A stretch of 64,000 bases of DNA from assembly GCF_048593165.1 (NCBI RefSeq), contig NZ_CP184271.1; one strand, 5' to 3'. Of this stretch, positions 8,725-18,003 are shown one piece after another (the stretch's first letter is position 1; the number at the start of each line of letters is the position of its first letter). The notes beneath the pieces were generated by a model. It made no database searches. It was given only the letters and a program-made list of their open reading frames with translations, and was not told the origin of the DNA. The stretch comes from Pectobacterium sp013449375. Lineage in GTDB: Bacteria > Pseudomonadota > Gammaproteobacteria > Enterobacterales > Enterobacteriaceae. Made by a program: the position numbers and the translations under genes.

Positions 8725-10287
8725 TTATGCACGGGTTCTGATCAGGTAGTCAAAGGCGCTCAAGGACGCTTTTGCGCCTTCACCCGTCGCGATAATGATC
8801 TGTTTGTACGGCACCGTCGTACAGTCGCCGGCAGCAAAGATCCCTTTCACGCTGGTTTCGCACTTGGCATCGATCTCAATTTCACCGATGCGGTTTCTGG
8901 CTACCGTACCCTCCAGCCAGTGAGTGTTAGGCAGCAGACCGATCTGTACGAAGATCCCTTCCAGCGCTAAATCGTGCACCGTATCGGTAAGACGATCTTT
9001 GTAGCTCAACCCCGTCACCTTCTGTCCATCGCCTTTCACTTCTGTGGTTTGCGCATTCAGAATGATGTCAACGTTCGGCAGGCTACGCACTTTATCCTGC
9101 AATACCGAATCCGCTTTCAGTTCCGGTGCAAACTCAAGCAGCGTAACGTGTTTCACCACACCAGCCAGATCGATAGCGGCTTCCACACCGGAGTTACCGC
9201 CACCGATCACCGCAACGTGTTTGCCTTTAAACAGCGGGCCATCGCAGTGCGGACAGTATGTGACACCACGTGTACGATACTGATCTTCGCCGGGTACATT
9301 CATGTTTCTCCAGCGTGCGCCGGTCGCGATGATCACGCTGCGCGCTTTCAACGTCGCACCGGATACGGTAATCACCTGATGCGGTTTACCCGGTTCGCCC
9401 CCCGGAATTAAGGCTTCTGCGCTCTGCGCGTCGATCACATCGACATCATAGTCATCAACATGGCTCTTCAGCGCGGTCGCCAGCTTGGCACCTTCCGTTT
9501 TCGGAACGGAAATGTAGTTTTCAATATCGACGGTATCCAATACCTGACCGCCAAAACGTTCGCCGACCAAACCGGTACGAATGCCTTTACGCGCCGAATA
9601 GACCGCCGCTGCTGCGCCCGCCGGGCCGCTACCGATGATTAACACATCATAGATGTCACGCTGGTTCAGCTTCTCAACCTGTTTGGCACCTGCACCGGTA
9701 TCGATTTTAGTCACGATCTCAGCCAGACTCGTCCGCCCTTGGCTGAAGTGTTCACCGTTTAGGAAAACGGTAGGAACGCCCATGACATTACGGTTTTGAA
9801 TCTCATCCTGAAATACACCACCGTCAATTGCGGTATGGGTGATATTCGGATTTAACACTGCCATTAAATTCAGTGCCTGCACCACGTCTGGGCAGTTGTG
9901 GCAGGAGAGCGAGTAATACGTTTCGAAGTGGAACGCACCATCAAGATTACGGATTTGATCGAGTAATTCTTTCGCTTCTTTCGACGGATGACCGCCCACC
10001 TGCAATAACGCCAGAATCAGGGAGGTAAATTCATGTCCCATTGGCGCACCGGCAAAACGCGGGCCGCTTTGGGAATCTGGATTGGTAATCAGGAATGAAG
10101 GCTTACGTACTGCCAACTCATTCTTTTCAACAAAACTTACCCGTTCAGACAGCTCAGCGATTTCAGTCAGCAAAGTTCTGACTTCAGCAGATTTCGCGGA
10201 GTCATCCAGAGTCGCAATCAACTCAACAGGTTTGGTTAATTTTTCCAGATAGGCTTTCAACTGGACTTTCATCGTATTGTCGAGCAT
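8725..10287 (-). CDS. ahpF: Alkyl hydroperoxide reductase subunit F
   Basis: 520 residues, as in E. coli AhpF. The N-terminal double thioredoxin-fold domain carries the CHNCPD redox pair (near residue 129). An FAD-binding segment GSGPAGAAAAVYSARKG follows (about 220), then the thioredoxin-reductase-like active site YCPHCDGPLF (about 344) and the NAD-binding GGGNSGVEAA. AhpF is the NADH-dependent flavoprotein that re-reduces AhpC. It follows ahpC by 128 nt that contain an attenuator-like hairpin. Cytoplasmic. Confidence 0.97.
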   Translation of the reverse strand: MLDNTMKVQLKAYLEKLTKPVELIATLDDSAKSAEVRTLLTEIAELSERVSFVEKNELAVRKPSFLITNPDSQSGPRFAGAPMGHEFTSLILALLQVGGHPSKEAKELLDQIRNLDGAFHFETYYSLSCHNCPDVVQALNLMAVLNPNITHTAIDGGVFQDEIQNRNVMGVPTVFLNGEHFSQGRTSLAEIVTKIDTGAGAKQVEKLNQRDIYDVLIIGSGPAGAAAAVYSARKGIRTGLVGERFGGQVLDTVDIENYISVPKTEGAKLATALKSHVDDYDVDVIDAQSAEALIPGGEPGKPHQVITVSGATLKARSVIIATGARWRNMNVPGEDQYRTRGVTYCPHCDGPLFKGKHVAVIGGGNSGVEAAIDLAGVVKHVTLLEFAPELKADSVLQDKVRSLPNVDIILNAQTTEVKGDGQKVTGLSYKDRLTDTVHDLALEGIFVQIGLLPNTHWLEGTVARNRIGEIEIDAKCETSVKGIFAAGDCTTVPYKQIIIATGEGAKASLSAFDYLIRTRA

Positions 10288-10337
10288 TGGTCGTCCTTAA
10301 TTAGGCAAGGTGGTACAACGTCAAAATCGTGCGAGGT

Positions 10338-10385
10338 TCTGGCCCCAAAAAACCGGGCCAGAAAAATCGGGTGCAACGCACCCGA
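10338..10385 (-). terminator. Intrinsic attenuator between ahpC and ahpF
   Basis: On the minus strand a perfect 8-bp hairpin (10367-10374 with 10378-10385, TCGGGTGC/GCACCCGA, 3-nt loop) is followed by TTTTT. A second hairpin (10338-10345 with 10355-10362, TCTGGCCC/GGGCCAGA) follows at once and holds a run of T in its loop. Together they should stop part of the transcription after ahpC, giving more AhpC than AhpF. Confidence 0.75.
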
Positions 10386-10415
10386 CAAAACAGTCATATT
10401 TTCCGAGGTGTCAGC

Positions 10416-10979
10416 TTAGATTTTGCCAACCAGATCGAGAGACGGTGCCAGCGTAGCTTCACCTTCTTTCCACTTGGCCGGGCAGACTTCGCCTGGGTGA
10501 GAAGCCACATACTGAGCCGCTTTCACTTTACGCAGCAGGTCAGAGGCATCGCGACCAATACCTTCCGCCGTGATTTCTACCGCCTGGATAATGCCCTGTG
10601 GGTCAACGATGAACGTACCGCGATCAGCCAGACCTTCTGCTTCGCGCATGTTTTCAAAGTTACGCGTCAACTGGCCAGTTGGGTCACCGATCATGGTGTA
10701 TTTGATTTTGCCGATGGTTTCAGAACTGCTGTGCCACGCTTTGTGCGTGAAGTGGGTGTCGGTGGAAACAGAGTAGATTTCCACGCCACGCTGTTGGAAT
10801 TCGTCGTAATAGTCAGCGACATCACCCAGTTCGGTCGGGCAGACAAATGTAAAGTCAGCCGGATAGAAGAAGAATACGCTCCATTTTCCTTCAATATTCT
10901 TCTCAGTCACTTCGATGAATTGACCGTCTTTGAAAGCCATGTTTTTGAATGGTTTAACTTGGGTATTGATTACTGACAT
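10416..10979 (-). CDS. ahpC: Alkyl hydroperoxide reductase subunit C (peroxiredoxin)
   Basis: 187 residues from the ATG at 10979, which has GAGG 8 nt upstream; an in-frame GTG one codon earlier is less likely. The peroxidatic cysteine is in FYPADFTFVCPTELGDV (about residue 47), and the resolving cysteine is in HPGEVCPAKWKEG near the C-terminus. AhpC is the main scavenger of low-level H2O2 and organic peroxides and is recycled by AhpF. In E. coli the operon is OxyR-activated. The 90-bp upstream region has AT-rich dyads such as GTGATAACGATCAC, but I cannot confirm an OxyR site by eye. Confidence 0.97.
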   Translation of the reverse strand: MSVINTQVKPFKNMAFKDGQFIEVTEKNIEGKWSVFFFYPADFTFVCPTELGDVADYYDEFQQRGVEIYSVSTDTHFTHKAWHSSSETIGKIKYTMIGDPTGQLTRNFENMREAEGLADRGTFIVDPQGIIQAVEITAEGIGRDASDLLRKVKAAQYVASHPGEVCPAKWKEGEATLAPSLDLVGKI

Positions 10980-11073
10980 CACTTTATCCTCATGTGTTTT
11001 CGTATGTGGCTAAAGTACAGAAACGTGATCGTTATCACCAATCCGTTGTCTTTATCGAATCAATAAGCAATAC

Positions 11074-12738
11074 CTAATTTGATTCCATTTCGAGGGTATC
11101 TATCTGCATGTCCTTGCCACCAATCCTGAGCGTTTTGAAGCGTGGCGTAACAACCTCAACCTTGCCTGCTTTAATCAGGTCAATCAGCTTTTCCGTCCCC
11201 ATTGAGCCAAACAGTCTGCCCACAGGTTGCCATTGTCCTTTATCATTACGCGCTAGGATTTGCGCACCGATTCCCCATCCCACCCGAGGGAAAATGAGCA
11301 CTTCGTTATGACTATCACCTGTCAAATCAATAGCAAAGAGCAGACAAGCCGATTCTCTGCATTGATTACCCAAATTATCCTTCTGCAGCATGCCTTCGAC
11401 CCCCTCTTCCAACGGGCCGACCCATTCGACCTGAACAGGAAGGACTTGTGTGGGTTTCCCCTTCAACCGATCGAGCAGCGCCTGACGTCCAACTGCGTCC
11501 AGTATTCGGTCATGCTGCAATTCTTCAGCCAGCCAATTAAACTGTTGCCTCCCCGCCATTCCTAACTCATCACGCAGTGCCCACAGGTCAAACTTATCGA
11601 TCGGTGTTTTCCCGTTAAGCAGGCGCTGAACCTGATTCCTCGCACTAAACGCTTCCGGGCTTAACAGCGGCGTATGCAGTAATACCATGAACACGCAGGT
11701 GGCCGCGGCAAGCAGCGGATTGCTTGTACGCAAATTCCCCAACCAAACGCCAGAGCGGCGAATCACGGCCCACACCATCGCCAGACTGTACAACATCGCA
11801 ATCGCCACCACGAAGATCGACTGAAAACGGGCAGGCGTCAGGCCATACTGTTCGATGCGCAGCCAGCTGGAATAGCCCGCCAATACCACCAACACTGGCA
11901 AGCACAGCGCGCTGGCGCTAACCAACCCGCGTAACACGGCAGGATAAGCGCGCCCCTCGTTATCATCCTGAGAGGCGCAATTAATCAAAAAGAGGCTTAC
12001 GCCCATCAGGCATAACAGAATGACGGTGGAACGACCGGTATCCCATATCGGATCCAGACCGCTAAAAGGCAGCGTCAAAGTAAATACGACCGTAATCAGC
12101 GCACTAAACGGCAGCAGGAAGCGACAAGCCGATAGCAGAATTCCACGCAATAGTCCGACGACCGCTTCTTTGGTCATGCCGATATATATGCCGATAGAAA
12201 ACACCACCGGGAAAAGCAGCATATAAAACCGAGAATGGGCGAATACACGGTTAACCTGTGGAAATCCCAACATTTTGAATAGCATACCGCACAGTACGAG
12301 CAGCAATAGCACGACCAGAACTAATAGCCAGGCTAATAGCACAGTAAAAATATTGACCCAGGCATGTTTACAGAGTGCCTCATAAGACGGCCATCGCCCT
12401 TCACGGGTTGCCCAGCAGCCAATAAACGTACAGCAGATATAAACGAGGAGGATGCTACACACTATCCAGGAATCGGGCAGTTGATCTACCCCGCTGTCAT
12501 AGAAAGCCCAGCCACCGATCGCCGTCATCAGCGAGGTCAAGATGAAGACCCATAGCCAGGTCTTTTTCACAAAGAGAGTACGTTCCAGCCATTGCAGACT
12601 GATGCCGCCAATCGCCGCTGTCATGATCAACTGCGTCTGAAAAATACCGGCTTTCATTTCCAGCGCAGTGACAAATAACAGCCCCTGAAGCAGGCCAACA
12701 ACCAGATAAAACCGTAACGATGGAAAGCTGGCAGGCAT
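11074..12738 (-). CDS. DUF4153 family inner-membrane protein
   Basis: 554 residues from the ATG at 12738, chosen because AAAGGA lies 7-8 nt ahead; an open frame extends 38 codons further without a ribosome site. The first two thirds hold about ten hydrophobic helices (for example FYLVVGLLQGLLFVTALEM at the start, and LLAWLLVLVVLLLLVLCGML). The last 170 residues are soluble, with an NHTEVLIFPRVGWG-like stretch. This matches DUF4153 membrane proteins of unknown role. It lies 159 nt downstream of the efflux adaptor in the same direction and may be co-transcribed, but the gap leaves room for its own promoter. Confidence 0.75.
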   Translation of the reverse strand: MPASFPSLRFYLVVGLLQGLLFVTALEMKAGIFQTQLIMTAAIGGISLQWLERTLFVKKTWLWVFILTSLMTAIGGWAFYDSGVDQLPDSWIVCSILLVYICCTFIGCWATREGRWPSYEALCKHAWVNIFTVLLAWLLVLVVLLLLVLCGMLFKMLGFPQVNRVFAHSRFYMLLFPVVFSIGIYIGMTKEAVVGLLRGILLSACRFLLPFSALITVVFTLTLPFSGLDPIWDTGRSTVILLCLMGVSLFLINCASQDDNEGRAYPAVLRGLVSASALCLPVLVVLAGYSSWLRIEQYGLTPARFQSIFVVAIAMLYSLAMVWAVIRRSGVWLGNLRTSNPLLAAATCVFMVLLHTPLLSPEAFSARNQVQRLLNGKTPIDKFDLWALRDELGMAGRQQFNWLAEELQHDRILDAVGRQALLDRLKGKPTQVLPVQVEWVGPLEEGVEGMLQKDNLGNQCRESACLLFAIDLTGDSHNEVLIFPRVGWGIGAQILARNDKGQWQPVGRLFGSMGTEKLIDLIKAGKVEVVTPRFKTLRIGGKDMQIDTLEMESN

Positions 12739-12897
12739 AGCAAATCCTTTTGTCGGCGTACCGTCACATATTGGGTGCTGGCGTACAAACGCATTCACTG
12801 TTCGAATAGTGTGAAGGTAGCGAGATAAATGATATGTGAAGTCTACAGACAAACGCTTCGGGTATCACGTTGATACCCGTCTATATCCTGAAGTCAA

Positions 12898-14169
12898 TCA
12901 GTAAAGGAGTTGTACTTCACCCGCCTCCAATCCGGCGATTTCTATGCCCTGCGCCACGGCTCTCCCTAGCGTCACGTTAATGTTCTTTGGCGGGGCGTCA
13001 GCGGTCGGACGGTAAATCACATAGGTACGGCCATTGTCGTCAGTACGCACCGCCTGCGCAGGCACGGCGATACCCCGCTCGTTACGATAGACAATAATAG
13101 CCAGCCGCGCGCTCATCCCAAGGCGAATAGTTTGTCTTAAGTCCGCTAACGGCGTATCGAGTGACACCACCACAGCATAGTAAGCGCCGCTGCCGGACAT
13201 ATCCGCAGCATCAGCCTGAATATCAATCGACGCGACCTTGCCTGTCAGCGTTTGTCCGGCAAAGCCATCCCCAGTCACGTTAACCGCCATCCCCTCTTGC
13301 AGTTGATGCAGGTCGGTCTCTTCTACCCGCGTCGCTACCTGAAAACGATCCTGAGCAATGACACCAAACAGCGGTGTCCCCTGGCTGACCAGTAAACCAG
13401 GTTGGATGACCACAGGCTTGCCGTTGTCAGGCGTAGCAGCTCGCATGACAACACCGCTAAACGGCGCCTTGACGATTTGCCGCTCGACCTGCGCAGCCAG
13501 CGCCTGATAGCGTACCTGCGCATTGGTCAGTTCCATCTCTGCAATCTTGCGATCCTCACCGTTCCCACGCGCCAGTACCGTTTTCAGTTCCTCCTGCGCC
13601 GCATTCAGATCCTGCTCCTGTGAACGAATTTGCTGCTTTAGCATATCCACTTCCATACGCGCGACGATGCCGCGATCGAAGAGCGCCTGTGTATCCCGAA
13701 GATTGGCTTGCGTATTGCTAAACGTTGACCGAGCTGAGTTGACTGCACGACGCGCACGCGACACCTCCGTGCTTTGTTCCCACTGCCTGAGCGTTTGTAC
13801 CTCGCGCTGCGTCTTGAGCACGTCGGCCTGTGCCTGACGCAATTGAATCTCAATTTGCCCGGGATCCAGTGTCAGCAACGTTTGCCCTTTTTCGATGCGC
13901 TGTCCCTCATGCACCAGAACCTCACGGATAATGCCTTCAAAAGGCGCGGCCAGCGTGGTCTGCGTCGCCGCCTGAATTCGTCCAACCAGTCCTAGCTGGT
14001 TTTCCAGTAACTGGGGCTGAACGGAAAGCCATTGCCCTTGAAGCGCGCTTTTTTCCTGCTCATTCGTGCGCCCTGCCAGTAGCCAAATCAGCAGCCCAAG
14101 CACCACGATCAGCGACGAGACAATAAGATGGCGCCGACGCAGGCGAGAGGAAAAGTGATGCTTAATCAT
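12898..14169 (-). CDS. HlyD/MacA-type periplasmic adaptor of an ABC efflux system
   Basis: 423 residues from the ATG at 14169, whose first 8 nt overlap the stop of the outer-membrane channel gene; the open frame upstream is not needed. A single N-terminal membrane anchor (HLIVSSLIVVLGLLIWLLAG) is followed by a lipoyl-like half-motif (TTLAAPFEGIIREVLVHEGQ). Next comes a long coiled-coil hairpin of about 110 residues rich in Gln, Arg and Ala, then the second lipoyl half (VKAPFSGVVMRAATPDNG) and beta-barrel domains. This is the architecture of membrane fusion proteins that bridge an inner-membrane pump and a TolC-like channel. Last gene of the four-gene exporter operon. Substrate unknown. Confidence 0.88.
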   Translation of the reverse strand: MIKHHFSSRLRRRHLIVSSLIVVLGLLIWLLAGRTNEQEKSALQGQWLSVQPQLLENQLGLVGRIQAATQTTLAAPFEGIIREVLVHEGQRIEKGQTLLTLDPGQIEIQLRQAQADVLKTQREVQTLRQWEQSTEVSRARRAVNSARSTFSNTQANLRDTQALFDRGIVARMEVDMLKQQIRSQEQDLNAAQEELKTVLARGNGEDRKIAEMELTNAQVRYQALAAQVERQIVKAPFSGVVMRAATPDNGKPVVIQPGLLVSQGTPLFGVIAQDRFQVATRVEETDLHQLQEGMAVNVTGDGFAGQTLTGKVASIDIQADAADMSGSGAYYAVVVSLDTPLADLRQTIRLGMSARLAIIVYRNERGIAVPAQAVRTDDNGRTYVIYRPTADAPPKNINVTLGRAVAQGIEIAGLEAGEVQLLY

Positions 14170-15637
14170 TGAGTGCGATATCCCAGCTTTGTAATGTGGT
14201 GCCCAGCGTTTCATCCAGTTCCGCTTGCGCATTGAGGTAGCTGATCAGCGCATTAAGGCGGGCGTTTTCAGCGTTGCGTAAATCATTCTCAAAACTCAAC
14301 ACCTGAAAGTTGCTGGAACGCCCAACCGTGAGCTTCTCGCGTTCAATCTCCAGCTTACGGCGCGACAAATCCCGTGCGCGTTGGGAAATCTCGAACTGCC
14401 GCCAGCGCGTACCGATATCGCGCACCGCATTGGTGACATCACGTTCAAGCTGCTGCCTGACTTCATCCAGTTGAATATGCTGATTACGCACGTTGACCCG
14501 TGCTTGCACTTCTGCCTGACGGGTACTCAGATCGCCGATCGGGATCTCCACCTGAACGCCGACATAGTTCTCCCAGGTACGCGAGGTGTTGCTCTGTGCG
14601 GCTCGGTCACGCACCTGACTCGCGCCACCAACCAACGAAACATCCCACAGGCGATCGTTACGGGCCACTACCAGACCGAGCGCCGCCTGCTCGTTAGCGA
14701 TGAGCTGTGCGAGATACGCCGGCCGGGAGGCTTCGGCCTGTTTCAACGCTTGCGCAGCGTTAACCTCCACGCGCTGCGCCTGCATGGATTCTGTCGCCAC
14801 AACCAACGTATTTAAATCCAGAGCAAGAAGTTGCAGCAGCGCAAGGCGTGAGGTATCCAACTGGTTTCTGGCTTCTTCATGCGCCAGTTCCTGTGTGGCC
14901 ACTTCGGCTTCGGTTTGCACAATTTCAAATTCGGCCATACGCCCTGCGGCAATCATCGCACGGTTGACCTCAACCAGTTGGCGCGCACGCGCCAGCGCAT
15001 CACGCGCGATTTGCAGTTGCTCTTGTGAACGCAACAACTCCCGATAAGCAGCGATAATCTGCGTAATCGTCTGTGAAACGGTGGATTTCAGCGCTAGGCG
15101 ATTTAACTGCTCAGTTAACTGAGCAATATGAACCGGCGCAGTCGTGACGTCTTTACCTGCGCCACGCAGCAAAGGTTGAATCACTGTAATGTTGGCACCA
15201 TCGTTACGCGACAACCCGGCATTATCAGCCTGCGTATGACGGTAGGTCCAGCCGAGGCTGAAACGGGTGCCATAAGGTGTGAGCAGGGTTGATGTCGGTG
15301 TCAGATTGCCCTGCCGGTAACGATCGCTTTGGTTACGGTTGGAGAGGTAACTGCCCGTCAGCGACAGCTTGGGGGTAAAACGATCCTCCGCCACCCGAAG
15401 ATCAAATTTCTGCGCGATACGATCCAGATAGGCGCTACGGATCGCGCGATTGTCGCGCAAGCCAAGATAAATGGCATCGCTCAGCGTGAGATCGATCGTT
15501 TGTGCATTCAGCGACGTACTAGACGTAATGACTGTCGCCTGCCCCTGTCGCGTCGCCTGAGAAGGACTCAACGCTGTTTCCGCATACCCTTCATGAGCAG
15601 AAAACAACATCAGTAAACACAGGATAGATTTACACAT
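14162..15637 (-). CDS. TolC-family outer-membrane efflux channel
   Basis: 491 residues from the ATG at 15637, which overlaps the permease stop by 8 nt. A signal peptide MCKSILCLLMLFSAHEGYA begins the protein. Two repeats of the outer-membrane efflux protein domain follow, rich in long Gln/Arg/Ala coiled-coil helices (QLEQLNRLALKSTVSQTITQ region, and QARVNVRNQHIQLDEVRQQL). The family forms a trimeric barrel-tunnel exit duct. A channel encoded inside the pump operon suggests a dedicated system, not one using the shared TolC. Not TolC itself: tolC normally sits elsewhere, and the sequence is diverged. Confidence 0.88.
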   Translation of the reverse strand: MCKSILCLLMLFSAHEGYAETALSPSQATRQGQATVITSSTSLNAQTIDLTLSDAIYLGLRDNRAIRSAYLDRIAQKFDLRVAEDRFTPKLSLTGSYLSNRNQSDRYRQGNLTPTSTLLTPYGTRFSLGWTYRHTQADNAGLSRNDGANITVIQPLLRGAGKDVTTAPVHIAQLTEQLNRLALKSTVSQTITQIIAAYRELLRSQEQLQIARDALARARQLVEVNRAMIAAGRMAEFEIVQTEAEVATQELAHEEARNQLDTSRLALLQLLALDLNTLVVATESMQAQRVEVNAAQALKQAEASRPAYLAQLIANEQAALGLVVARNDRLWDVSLVGGASQVRDRAAQSNTSRTWENYVGVQVEIPIGDLSTRQAEVQARVNVRNQHIQLDEVRQQLERDVTNAVRDIGTRWRQFEISQRARDLSRRKLEIEREKLTVGRSSNFQVLSFENDLRNAENARLNALISYLNAQAELDETLGTTLQSWDIALND

Positions 15638-16868
15638 CGCGTAGCGCCTGTACAGGCTCAAGCCGCGCGGCGCTCATCGCGGGGTTAAGCCCAAAAAACA
15701 GGCCAATCACCAATGAACTGCCAATACCGAGGGGAAGTGACAGTCCCGAAAGTGAAAAAGCTGACCAGTCTGAAAAAAAGACAAACAGCCATGCTGCCGC
15801 GATGCCACACACCGCTCCGATCAAAGCTCCGCAGGCGGATAACACCACGGCCTCCAGTAAGAACAGCCCCGCAATATCACGCGGTCGCGCACCTAGCGCC
15901 ATACGAACACCGATTTCACGACGTCGCTCGGACACATTCATCACCATAACATTCATCACCCCGACCCCGCCTACCAGCAGGGAAATCCCTCCCAGCCCCG
16001 CTAGCAGCCATGAAAACATCCGCGACTGCTGCGCCATTCCTTCCAGTAACTGCTGTGGAATTTGCACATCGATATCCAGTTTCGGCATCAGGAGTGACAG
16101 GTAATCCTTTAACTGTGAGCCCGTTTGCATCAGCGTATCGCTGTTGCTGTTACGTGCAATCACGCTGACAATTTGCGGGGCAGGCATGACACGCCGCATA
16201 CCGGAGATCGGCATCAGGATAGCGTCATCAACCGAGACGGGAACCAACGGGTTGTGTCCCTGCGGTTGAAGAATGCCTACGACCTCGAACAGATATTCGC
16301 CCACCTGCACGCGCTCACCCACAGCGGCGACGCCTCCCTGCGATGCCCATTGTTCCGCAACATTCGCGCCCAGCACGATGTAGGTACTTTGCTCGTCGAA
16401 ATTACTCAAGTAGCGGCCCTGTGCAAGCGTGAGCCCTAACACGTCCGACAATTCAGCTCGGCTGCCCACGACCATGGCAGTGAGTGAACGCCCACGCAGC
16501 CGCGCTTCGGTGGAAGTAATAATTAACGCCGTTGCCGCCTTAATATCAGGTAGATGCTGTCGCAACACCGGGATATCCAAATCTGCCGGAGCCGAGTTGG
16601 TAGCATGGCTGCCCACCCGATTCTGCACGGTGGCCACCAGCAGGTCACTGCCCATCCCTCGGAATACCCCCATGGCTTCGGTTTCCGCGTTGTGCCCGAT
16701 GTTGAGCAACGCGACAACCGATCCGCACCCCACAGCAATCCCAAGCAGAGCCAGAACTGCACGTCGCCCCAGAAGCATAAGGCTGTTCAACGGCTCAAGC
16801 AGACGCTGCTGAAACGAAGGGCCATAGTGGACTGGACTCGCTTTCATCCGTGAACGAGGTTCAGACAT
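15630..16868 (-). CDS. MacB/FtsX-type ABC transporter permease
   Basis: 412 residues. There is one membrane helix near the N-terminus (AVLALLGIAVGCGSVVALLNIG), a periplasmic MacB_PCD domain (about 70-280), then three C-terminal helices, with the FtsX-domain signature GVMNVMVMNVSERRREIGVRMALGARPRDI at its start. In MacB proper the ATPase is fused to this permease; here it is a separate gene just upstream, joined by an 8-nt overlap. MacB-type pumps use ATP to drive periplasmic substrates (macrolides, peptides, toxins, lipoproteins) through an adaptor and outer-membrane channel. Substrate unknown. Confidence 0.88.
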   Translation of the reverse strand: MSEPRSRMKASPVHYGPSFQQRLLEPLNSLMLLGRRAVLALLGIAVGCGSVVALLNIGHNAETEAMGVFRGMGSDLLVATVQNRVGSHATNSAPADLDIPVLRQHLPDIKAATALIITSTEARLRGRSLTAMVVGSRAELSDVLGLTLAQGRYLSNFDEQSTYIVLGANVAEQWASQGGVAAVGERVQVGEYLFEVVGILQPQGHNPLVPVSVDDAILMPISGMRRVMPAPQIVSVIARNSNSDTLMQTGSQLKDYLSLLMPKLDIDVQIPQQLLEGMAQQSRMFSWLLAGLGGISLLVGGVGVMNVMVMNVSERRREIGVRMALGARPRDIAGLFLLEAVVLSACGALIGAVCGIAAAWLFVFFSDWSAFSLSGLSLPLGIGSSLVIGLFFGLNPAMSAARLEPVQALRDV

Positions 16869-17562
16869 GGTTTACCTCATGGATGCGACCATCTTGCACA
16901 TGAATGCATCGAGCCATACGGCAGGCCATGCCTTCGTCATGCGTCACCATCACCAGCGTCGTCCCCTGTTCGCGGTTCAATGCCAGCAATAGCGTGATGA
17001 TGTCATCAGCCGTTTGGCTGTCGAGGTTGCCGGTCGGTTCATCCGCCAGCAGAAGCGCAGGTTCACCAACCAGCGCGCGCGCAATAGCCACTCGTTGACG
17101 TTGACCACCAGACAGGTCGGCAGGCCGATGGTGAGTTCGCTCCGCAAGACCGACGCGCGCCAGCTGTATTTGCGCAGCCAGCCGTGCGGCCTGACGCGAG
17201 ATGCCACGGTAGGTCAGAGGAAGCGCAACGTTATCCAACGCGTCCAGACGCGGCAGTAAATTAAAACTCTGGAAGACAAAGCCAATGACCTGATTACGCA
17301 CGATCGCACGTTCATCAGCACTTGCCTGAGACATATCCTGCCCTGCGAGCAGTAAACGGCCCGAGACAGGCTGATCGAGCAAGCCGATGATGTTGAGCAA
17401 CGTGCTTTTGCCGGAACCCGATGCACCCACGATCGCGCAACTTTGCCCGGCAGGAATAGACAGTGAAATATTGTGCAGCACCGATTGAGAGGAAACACCG
17501 GTACGGTAGGTGTGTGAAATACCTTGTAAACAGATCAGATCCGTTATTCGTTCATCAGACAT
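16861..17562 (-). CDS. MacB/LolD-type ABC transporter ATP-binding protein
   Basis: 233 residues, a complete ABC ATPase. Walker A GASGSGKST (near 44-52), Q-loop FVFQSFNLLPRLDALDNVALPL segment, signature LSGGQRQR (about 147), Walker B LLLADEPTGNLD and the His switch MVTHD are all intact. The FNLLPRL segment and PTGNLD are typical of the MacB/LolD branch. First gene of the exporter operon; its stop overlaps the permease start by 8 nt. Only 43 nt upstream is the remnant of a gene interrupted by an IS630 element, so the native promoter may lie across that insertion. Confidence 0.9.
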   Translation of the reverse strand: MSDERITDLICLQGISHTYRTGVSSQSVLHNISLSIPAGQSCAIVGASGSGKSTLLNIIGLLDQPVSGRLLLAGQDMSQASADERAIVRNQVIGFVFQSFNLLPRLDALDNVALPLTYRGISRQAARLAAQIQLARVGLAERTHHRPADLSGGQRQRVAIARALVGEPALLLADEPTGNLDSQTADDIITLLLALNREQGTTLVMVTHDEGMACRMARCIHVQDGRIHEVNHV

Positions 17563-17605
17563 CCTTGCCTCTTTGTTAACCCCCTAGAGCATCATTGTTG
17601 CCAAA

Positions 17606-18003
17606 TTATCCTTCGAGGTTCGGCCAGTTTATCCTTCTAAGGAAATATTGTGGTTGCTGGCTCATGTGCACCTGAATTTTTAAATAAATGTCTGAAGATG
17701 ACGTGCCTTTAGCTCGTTCATCATAATATATCCTTGTTGTATCCGCTAATACCGACTGATCCCACTCAGAAAATTTTTCAGCAGATTCGGGGGTTACCCG
17801 TTCCCCCGTATAAGAATTGAATACATCAGGATAATGCTCAATAGAGACTAACTCACCTGAATGACGTGGTGTTGCGTAGGCATCTTTAATATAAGAATCA
17901 ACTTCATTCTGATCGGTACGGCTACGCAGTTCCTGGTACTTACTAAAAACAGAATCAGGTAATGTAGACTGCTGCTGTGCCTGAGATGAAAGCGACACCT
18001 TAG
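17606..18003 (-). pseudogene. C-terminal remnant of an unrecognised gene cut by the IS630 element
   Basis: About 132 codons outside the element, ending just before the exporter operon. They encode a polar, plausible protein end (PDSVFSKYQELRSR, GELVSIEHYPDVFNSY, ending RRINWPNLEG). The frame continues 31 codons into the insertion element to an apparent ATG at 18097, so the present 163-codon frame is a chimera. Beyond the other end of the element (19167 onwards, minus strand) one frame encodes about 25 very hydrophobic residues (IITIIILVLIILSF...), which could be the lost signal or membrane anchor, but it has no clear start and needs a frame change. Family not recognised. Same strand and directly upstream of the ATPase, so it may have belonged to the exporter locus. 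Confidence 0.65.

Noticed and set aside
10329..10976. 215-codon plus-strand frame opposite ahpC
   Set aside because: Shadow frame antisense to a highly conserved gene; no independent start signal.
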